In this document: positions 56,245 through 64,000 of the stretch, in pieces
Position numbering within the stretch: the first letter of the stretch is position 1
Layout: each line of letters starts with the position of its first letter
NCBI RefSeq assembly: GCF_000264905.1
Contig: NW_006763137.1
Location: 1,949,812 to 2,013,811 of the forward strand
Direction: 5' to 3'
DNA length: 64,000 nucleotides
Source: Stereum hirsutum FP-91666 SS1
Taxonomy: Eukaryota; Basidiomycota; Agaricomycetes; Russulales; Stereaceae
Notes under the pieces: model-generated
What the model saw: only the letters and a program-made list of their open reading frames with translations
Database searches by the model: none
What the model was told of the DNA's origin: nothing
Made by a program: the position numbers and the translations under genes

Positions 56245-56557
56245 AGCCAGAGTATGTAGCCAGAGCTTTTGAGTCGGCAATTACAGTGTGAGGAACCCGG
56301 TTCGCTTATATGAACACCTAAAAGTATGTCGGATGGGTTAGAGGGGAGAGGGGAAGACAAAGCGGTCGACGGTGGGTGGAAACAGGATGGAATGGTTGAA
56401 CGGAGCTGGCCACGTGGATCTGTGTGGCGTTAGACCCGTGTGGCGCATCACGGTGCGAGTAACCCCCGCCGTTCGAGTCGACCACCATCACGAAACTAGC
56501 ACTGCTTTCTTCCTGACTGCTTTGTGCGTTGTGGTCGCACAGATATACCTTGGCGAT
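56245..56557. promoter_or_regulatory. Divergent promoter region, SYS1 / dipeptidyl peptidase
   Basis: 313 bases between divergent start codons. No element recognised. Confidence 0.4.
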
Positions 56558-59500
56558 ATGCCGCCAAGTAATTATGGACCTTTATCACAGGTTGAGGGCT
56601 CTGAGGAGCATCCCACATCCGCTCATGCATCCACAGAGGTGTTGACATCGACTCCCATTCGTCCTGCAATCTACTATGGCGACGGTCCATTCGATCCACC
56701 CAGCTCTGAATCTGACGAGTCCGAAGTACTATTGGAGAAACCTTTGACACCTGGCGCTGCTGAACGCGCGGAGTACCCAACTCTGGGTGAGGAGGACGAA
56801 AGAGTGACCGACAACGGGCTCTTCGTCGGCGGACGACGGAAACAGGTTCGTTTGGTCTTTGTGATTATATATGAATCAACGCTCAGTATCGCCATGATAA
56901 TCCTGTTATGGTCGTGTGCAGCAATGGTCATCTATACGGTGGCTCGTGTTCTCACTCGTGGGACTCCTCTCCTTCGCCGGAGTCGTAGGCATATTCGCCG
57001 GACTTTCTTACAAAGAGACGAAACGCATAGTCCGGGGGCATGAGAAGCTGACGATGGAGAATGTATTCAATGGGACTTTCAGAGTCGAGCGATCGGAAGT
57101 GAACTGGGTACCAGAAGGTATGTCCCGTTCTCGTCTTGGATGTATCATGTACTCATCATTGGTTCTGTGCCCAGCCGGTGACGGCGTGTTCTCCCTCAAT
57201 CAAAACGGATACATTTCGCTTGTCGACCTCAAGACAAACACGACGACAAATCTAGTTGCGACAGCGGACATTAAAGATGTATGTTTTAGTGTAGACTGTG
57301 CGCTGTGTATATTCACCATCGTCACTTTCACCTAACTATATCTCATATCACAGGAGAGCGGTAATCGACTGCACTGGTCGAGCTGGAAGTTATCAGCAGA
57401 TATGAAGCATATGCTCATCAAAGTGGACACCGTCAAGGTCAGTTAACGCACACATACAACGTCCTGTCCTCAAACTCAATCTTTGGCGGATCGTTTCTCC
57501 CTACGCTTAGCAATGGCGCCACTCGAGCATGGGCAACTACTATGTCGTAGACCTTGACACGACCGAAACACACCCTATCGTCTCACCGTCTGACCCTCCA
57601 GTGACAGCTTACGCGACATGGGCGCCTATTGGAGAGCCCATCGCCTTCGTTATGGACAATGATCTATACGTGCTCGACACGCCGACGTACGTGTTCACTC
57701 AACACACTCATTTGATCCTAGACATCGGAATTGTGGTAAACTAGATCAATCAACTGTACGATATCTATTTCTTTTCTATACGCAGTTCGACATCCCCGGT
57801 AACTGTAACGTCCAACGGAAATGCATCTCTATTCCACGGCGTTCCGGATTGGGTGTACGAGGAAGAAGTATTCTCTGCGGACTTCGCACTCTGGTGGGCT
57901 CCGGATTCGAGCAAGATTGCATACCTCGCATTCGACGAGACCTTGGTTCGTTGACCTCCTATAACCTCCCAATCACCGCAGCTAACGCAGTCACCGTTGA
58001 ATTTAGGTCCCTGAGTTCTCCTACCCTGTCTACAATCCCACCGACGACAACGACGCCGTCGTCCCCTACACTTCTTCCATCACCATGAAATACCCCAAGC
58101 CCGGATATCCGAACCCACTCGTGACTGCCCATATCTTCGACTATGCTAAATTCACATCCGAACGCGCTCTCGTCGGCGATGTCACGCCCTCCGAATACTC
58201 ATTTTCTCTCACATGGGAGGGCCGACAGCCCGCCAACGACAGCATCATCACCCAAGTCACCTGGATTGGCAACTCGAGTCTCATTCTCAAGGAGAGTTCG
58301 AGGGACGCTCTGACCGGCAGTGTCGTGTACTTCGATCTTGACGCCGTGGAGGAGGCTCAGAGTGTAGTTTGGGGGACTGTGGTGAGGAAGCTGGGCAAAG
58401 ACGGAGAAGAGGGAGATGACGGGTGGATCGAGGCGAGCCAGGATGCGAAGCCGCTGCCGGAGAGCGTGGCCCCGAGTGGCGCGTACTTGGATATCGTACC
58501 GAGTGGGGGCTATAATCATATTGCGCTGTTTAGTCCTGCGAATTCGAGCGTCCCGAGATTTTTGACGGAGGGTGAGTGGGAGGTGACGGGTATCAAAGCA
58601 GTGGATGCTAAGACAGGCACTGTGTGCGTTTTTATCCCGATATCTCATCGTCTTTGCGACCCTCGAGCGGTATGTTGGACTGATTACTTTTTGGTCAATT
58701 GGGCAGATACTTCACCGCTGCCAAACCGTCCATCGAAAGACACATCTTCTCTGTGGCCTTGCCCTCGAATCTCGCTTCGGGCCTCTCATCGGAGCAGCAG
58801 GAAGCACGACCTGAACTCGTCGAACTCACGGATACGTCTTCCACTGGGACGTTCTCGGCTGAATTCTCACCTCAGGCCGGGTTCTACCTTCTGAACTACG
58901 ATGGCCCGAACGTTCCTTGGCAGAAGATCGTGGCTGTTAACGATAGCAGTACGTGCTATACAGTTCTTGACTGTCTTCAGAGACCTAACCACTTCGTGAT
59001 CGAACAGAATTCGAGCATGTGCTGCACGACAACGCTGCGTTGAACGAGACGTGGAATCGATTTGAAGCCCCCATTATTCAATGGAGCACGATTGAGAGCA
59101 ATGGCTACGGTGAATATCCCACACTTATCCGTCTGTTTCCTTGCGACTTTACTGACACTCACCCATCTGCACAGAGCTCAATGCGATGGAAATGCGGCCA
59201 CCTCGAATGGATGACTCCGGACGAACAAAATACCCCGTCCTCTTCCGCGTCTACGGCGGTCCTGGCTCTCAGATGGTCAACGTCGGTTTCAACCGCGATT
59301 GGCATCATTATCTAGCGGCGTCGTTGGAGTATATCATCGTCACCGTCGATGGGCGCGGGACTGGGTTCAAAGGGAGACAGTTGAGGAATCCGGTCAGTCG
59401 GAATTTGGGGTATTGGGAGACGGTGGATCAGATTGAGGCTGCGAGGTGAGATGATTCGTTTGAAGCTATCGCGAAGAGAGTTTACTGTTTTGTGTAGGAT

Positions 59501-60375
59501 ATGGGCGACGAAGGAGTATGTTGATGATAAGAGGATCGGGATATGGGGATGGGTGCGTTGTTTGGGTCCTGATGTGGCATGTGGCGCATGTTAGGCTAAT
59601 CTCCATGACGAAGTCCTATGGCGGCTTTATGAGCTCGAAAGTCGTGGAAGCTGACGCAGGGATACATTCGTTGGCTATGGCCGTCGCGGTACGTGGCATG
59701 ACCTCCTATATCTTCTATCCATTCTCGCTCAAAATAGTGAACCTCTGCAGCCCCCCACCAGCTGGCGTATGTATGGTGAGCACATAACCTACTTACTCGG
59801 AGTGTTTGAGCGGTGGATAACCACGGATATCTGCACAGATTCGATCTACACGGAACGGTACATGGGCCTCCCAGACCTGAACCCGGGAGGGTACGTGAAC
59901 GCGTCGATAGCGAATGTAACGGGGTGGGATAACGTGGATTATCTGCTGGCACATGGAAGGTGAGTACTTCCTCTTCTGCCACGCTAGCATGGGAGTTCTT
60001 CGTACGTGTTGACGGATCGCGTGTGCGTGGACAGCGGGGACGATAATGTGCATTTCGCGAATACGGCGCATCTGCTAGAGTGAGTCTCATCTTGTTTCGA
60101 GGGTACCTGTCCTCGTCGAGCACATGATACTGATCCAGGGGGCGTATAGCATGTTCACGAAAGCGCACATCCGGAATTTCCGGTTCAGGATGTTCACGGA
60201 CAGGTGAGAGCGGGTTCTAAGTTTGTGGCTTTGATGCTCCACAGACGGCTGATATGTCGGGAAATATAGTGCGCACAGTATATCCGTACGGGGGGCGTAC
60301 TTTGAGCTGCACCAGTTTATGACAGACTTTTTAGTAGAGAAGTGGGGCAAGGGTGGGCGGCGTCGAGGATGGTGA
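56558..60375 (+). CDS. Dipeptidyl-peptidase IV-type membrane serine protease (DPAP A/B family)
   Basis: Type II membrane peptidase of the S9B family, acting in Golgi or vacuole (yeast Ste13/Dap2). Cytosolic N-terminus from MPPSNYGPLSQVEG; single membrane anchor WLVFSLVGLLSFAGVVGIFA. The lumenal beta-propeller contains QNGYISLVDLKTNTTTNL and ADFALWWAPDSSKIAYLAFD, with several Asn-X-Ser/Thr sites. The catalytic domain has YPVLFRVYGGPGSQMV and VDGRGTGFKGR; nucleophile GWSYGGFMSS, with an intron between GW and SYGG; AVAPPTSWRMY in a 25-nt exon; Asp in HGSGDDNVHF; His in FTDSAHSI. The full triad is present. About 15 exons; ends GKGGRRRGW at 60373-60375. Confidence 0.92.
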
Positions 60376-60650
60376 GGTGCGGAACATGTACGGAGAGGAC
60401 GAAGTAGGTAATATAGAGAAATAGGATGAGTAGGAACAATCGAGTCGGGGATAGAGCGGTCTCGCCCTGACCCCTGCTGAATCTCGGCCTCTGGGGCGTT
60501 TGTAAATCGTTAAGAGGCATTCGCGCCGGGTCAGGACGGCTTCGATGCTTGAGAGTCGGTCTTCAGCCTGAAGCGGTCTTGACGTTGTCTCCCATGACGC
60601 TCTGCTTCGCTCTCCATCAGCCTCGACCACTGCCCGCAACCGCAAGAGCG

Positions 60651-63165
60651 ATGCCCGACCATGACCCCTCCCTCGTCCACGTCTTCCACCGTGGCCAGAA
60701 GCGAACGCGCAACGCAAGAGGGATTTGGAAGTCCCACACCCGGCAATCCGCGGCACAGAGACGAGACCGGTCCGACTCGGCTGCCCACCATATTCCCCAC
60801 CCCGTCCACAGGCGTCCTCAGTCGTCGTCCGTCGCGAGCTCAAGCACAACCACTTCGTCCTTTGGTCGCATCTTTGACGACCCGGACGTCCTAGACAGGT
60901 ACGGCGACGGTAACGGCGACGAACTCGACCTTGACGCGCTCTCGCTCAACCTCCATCTTCCCAGCAGGAGCTTCAAGCGACAGCGTCGGTCGGTGAGCAG
61001 AGACGAGCCAGCTGCAGAAGCGAGTCCTTCCGGCCGCTTCTACGTTCCGTCCCTGAAAGCGTCTTCCTTTGCTTCGCCTGCTTCGAGCTCTTCCACCTTG
61101 CTTTCCTGCGCTTTGCCCGAGGATGCAAAGTTTCCCTCAGGTCCAGGCATGAACATCCCACTGCCGGTCCCCCTCGACCAGCATCTTTCCAACAAACGCA
61201 CGAAGACGTTCTGCGACTGGCGAGATTGGGAGGACCTCAAGGAGACGTTTGCTTCCGCCGCAGAGGACTGCGAATGTACGTGCCGTCCTCACTTCTATCG
61301 TTCTATATCTACAACTCGTCGCATTCCAGCGGACAACTCCTCACGAGCTCTCGCCACCCTCCGAGCCGTCGTCCACGAGTGCCATCGCTTCATCCAGATC
61401 CTCGACGATCCCTCCATCCTCTTCACCTCCCGCCGCACACAGCTCAGGCGCACAGACAGCGATGAGTCTGCACACGATCTCACTCCGCCGGAGGAGCGTC
61501 TTAACCGAGACTGGGGTGTATCTTCTTCACGAACCGGAGATGAAGCTTCAGCAAACGCAACGCCCTCTCTTCCCTCACGGTGCGCATCTTTTTCTCATCA
61601 CCAACTCCGCGTAACGTTTACGTTCAGCATCTGATCACTTCACATCGTCCCCATCGTGACTTCAATTCAATATCCATGTGCTCCTCCCTTCTGCTTCCAG
61701 ACCCCCAGATCTCCCAACTGCCTTTCACGTCCTGCTCGGCATGTCCCTCTTCCTTTTTGGCAATCTCATCGCCCAAGACCCTTCACTAGCCACCGGCGAC
61801 GAACCCACGACACCCTCATCATACTGGCTCTCCGCCGTAGACGTCTTTCAAATATCCGAAAACCTGCCTACTACACACTCCCATCGCAGCAGGAGCAGCA
61901 ATTCCAGTACCAGCTCACGGCCGTTCGAGATCGAACAGACGGACTGGCGGATCGGCATTGTATGGGGTCGAACTCTCGTCTCTCTTGCCGACGAAAAGCT
62001 TCGAAGCACATTGTCAACCCCAGCCTCCGTGCCACTCACCTCTATCATCCCACTCCCAAAGCCTCAGCCCATCCCTACCTGGCCACCTCTTCGTGCTATC
62101 GCAGCCCGTCGCCCACCCGGTACAACCACCCCCTCAACCTTCACCCCTTCCGATTACCTCTTGACTGCACACGATCAACTCTCTCGCGGAATCTTCCACA
62201 TGCCACACCCACCCTATCTCTCCTCACACTCGCATATCTTCGCTCGTGCACGCTCTAGTTCGGGTCTGGGCTTAGGCTCCTCGCCACACCCTTTCAACCC
62301 TCTTCCCCAAACCCTCACCCCCGCTTCTCAAGACTCCACCTTCTCTCGCGCAAAGGAGCTGTACACGATTGCTAGCGAGGTTCTTTCCGTGGCGGAACGC
62401 CTGCCGAGTGCGAAGGATAGGACGTACTGGGCGAAATGGGCAGATGCGATCTTCAAGCAGATGAAGGATGTGGGCGAGGTGGAGGCATGGAGGGCAAGGA
62501 TATGTTTGGCCAGGGGACGGTGTTGGCTTGTTGGAGCTAGAGTGGAAGAGCTTGAGGATGCGCTGGAGAGGGAACAGAGTGCAGCCGCAGGTTCGAGCAG
62601 CGGTGGTGGCGACGATTCAAGCAGAATGGCTGGCGCAGGTACAGATGGGATGACAGGTTCGGTGTTGGAAAGTAAAGAGGCGCAGGAGGCACGGCAAGCA
62701 TTGGAGACGGCCATTTCGTTCTTCGAGCGTGTGAAGGGACCTGCTAGCACATCGAATGATGTCGATATGGAGATGGATGATGTTCGTCCCCTGGTGCGTT
62801 TTGCCTTCATATTGGGAGCGTGCGTAGGAACCCTCAAGTGTGCTTATTCATCTGTTGGACGTCCGATTGTTCTCTCATTGTAGCTCGCCGAAGCCCTGCT
62901 CAGTCTAGCGAATATTACTATCGACGAGAGCAAGCGCGAGGAACTTTATGCTCGCGCAGAGGCTGAAGGTGGTGCCCGCGTCGACCTCGATCCTCCGCTA
63001 CAAAAGCCAAGTCAGGAACAGCCGCCAGTGCCATTGTCATTACCAGCAGCATCGTTCTCGCTACCATCAACGCCGCTCTCGCCACCGCCATCAAGCGCCA
63101 CGCCAAGCGATGGCCTCGGAAGCCTTCCAGACGACGATGAGGTGGTATATATGGACTCGAGTTAG
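60651..63165 (+). CDS. Unrecognised basidiomycete protein with Ser-rich N-terminus
   Basis: No family recognised. Exons as deduced: about 60651-61274, from 61332 (ADNSSRALATLRAVVHECH) to about 61578, about 61700 to 62791, and 62884-63165. The N-terminal part is disordered and basic, with FGRIFDDPDVLDRYGDG as the most ordered-looking segment. The third exon has a hydrophobic helix FHVLLGMSLFLFGNLIA and later helices (AKELYTIASEVLSVAERLP, YWAKWADAIFKQMKDVGEV, ARQALETAISFFERV and ALLSLANITIDESKREELYA) that look like helical-hairpin repeats of TPR type, though without clear TPR consensus. The C-terminus is Pro/Ser-rich and ends DDEVVYMDSS. The start is uncertain: an in-frame Met at 60549 also exists, and another frame is open from 60661. 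Confidence 0.6.
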
Positions 63166-64000
63166 ATTTCTTTCCTCTGGGTTTTATGTTGTCCTTGCTT
63201 CCTCCGGGTGTTCTGATCTACTGTTTCCCTGCTGCTCCTCTGCTGTTTTCTCTCGTCATCTCCGTGGATCATGATAGTGCATATATACATAGGTGCATAG
63301 ATGAATCTCATGAACATTTGAGCTCTCAAGTCGAATACCCCTCATACCTCCCACTCCTGCATACTAGTACTTATTCTTCACCCGCTCCTCATTGACTATC
63401 CCATCCCCTCTGTTCTTCACATCATGTCCCCCCACCCCCACCCCCTCCCCCCTTTTTTGCTTTCCCTTCATTTTACCCCTTCCCTTCATTCCCTACCATC
63501 ATTTCCACCATCCATTAGCCCACCCATTCCCCTTCATATCCATTCCTACCTCCCATATATCATCCCCTTCGTCTAGTTGCCCCACCCCTACCTACTCCTA
63601 CAACTATGTATCACATCACACATCACATCCACGCATAGATACATATCTGAATCGGTCCGTACATATACACATCTGTAAAGTCTCATTTGCTCTGACTGTT
63701 TCTTCTGCTACGTCTTCATATTTCATGGTTTGTGCGTTGTTGCTTTGCTTACAGGCCTTTTCGTCGGTTGAGCTTCTTCGGTCTGTTTGCTTTGGGTTTG
63801 TTTGTTTGTTTGTTTGTTTGTTTGCCGTGGCCCGAGAGGGTGAGTTGTGCTCTTCGTCTTCGAGTTGGTGTGACCGCTTTTCCTCTTTACATGGGTTTTT
63901 TGGTAGTCGATATGTGGTTTTCTAGGTCTAGGACTGTATACGATGACACATATACATACATACGTAGGCACGGACACCGCTAATCATTGTCATGCAATTA
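63166..64000. other. Pyrimidine-rich right end with GTTT microsatellite
   Basis: From about 63,380 to 63,620 the plus strand is nearly all C and T with runs such as CCCCACCCCC. A (GTTT)7 microsatellite lies at 63796-63824. The long plus-strand ORF at 63392-63925 follows from this composition and is not called. Possibly the 5' region of a gene beyond the window. Confidence 0.45.

Noticed and set aside
60661..60894. Alternative N-terminal frame (77 codons) for the unrecognised gene at 60.6-63.2 kb
   Set aside because: A splice linking this frame to the downstream coding frame was tried (donor near 60770, acceptor near 60811), but the phases do not match; kept the 60651 frame with reduced confidence.
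63392..63925. 177-codon plus-strand ORF at the right end
   Set aside because: Encodes mostly Pro, Ser, Phe and a Cys/Leu/Phe/Val run from the GTTT microsatellite; compositional artefact.

Overview
This is a window of a filamentous fungal genome, almost certainly an agaricomycete (mushroom-forming basidiomycete). The evidence is dense genes on both strands, many short GT-AG introns of about 45-70 nt, exons often under 100 nt (some only 4-24 nt), short intergenic gaps, and typical basidiomycete families: F-box-like proteins, a BCS1-like AAA ATPase, an HSF-type factor, secreted GH5 and expanded type-B esterases. I saw no rRNA, tRNA, CRISPR or phage features.

Layout. 1-7.5 kb: a DUF2427/Ytp1-type membrane protein (minus, cut by the window edge), a secreted GH5 glucanase (plus), mitochondrial GatA (minus) and tubulin cofactor B (plus). 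7.9-12.7 kb: glutamate decarboxylase (minus), divergent from a nitrilase-family hydrolase (plus); both need micro-exons. 12.9-26.7 kb: a tandem array of type-B carboxylesterase genes on the minus strand (one 5'-truncated, frameshifted pseudogene and three full copies), with a class-3 lipase gene inside it. 27.3-29.7 kb: mitochondrial proline dehydrogenase. 29.7-36.8 kb: an HSF-type transcription factor with gene-free flanks of more than 2 kb on both sides. 36.8-43.2 kb: an F-box-like protein, a coiled-coil protein with a 345-bp MITE just upstream, and a BRCT protein. 43.6-52.1 kb: ATP4, the DNM1 dynamin and a BCS1-like AAA protein, all mitochondrial. 52.1-55.3 kb: poorly resolved, with fragments of membrane-protein character. 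55.4-63.2 kb: SYS1, a dipeptidyl-peptidase IV-type protease and an unrecognised protein. The right end is pyrimidine-rich with a GTTT microsatellite.

Themes. Secreted carbon-source enzymes (GH5, class-3 lipase, esterase array) fit a saprotroph; the three intact esterases share a TATA-like box and an upstream block, so they are probably co-regulated. Several genes serve mitochondria (GatA, proline dehydrogenase, ATP4, DNM1, BCS1-like). Glutamate decarboxylase and proline dehydrogenase both touch glutamate metabolism.

The most unusual signals are: (i) a run of four consecutive phase-0 exons of exactly 24 nt in the BCS1-like gene, each adding an eight-residue charged helix unit; (ii) 4-, 6- and 7-nt micro-exons in glutamate decarboxylase and the nitrilase; (iii) a 242-bp multi-hairpin fold-back element inside one esterase intron, whose removal leaves an intron the same size as in its paralogues; (iv) a MITE with 37-bp terminal inverted repeats, an 8-bp target duplication and six TCCCCCAG repeats. 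Exon boundaries were deduced by eye from splice signals and protein conservation; no search was run.
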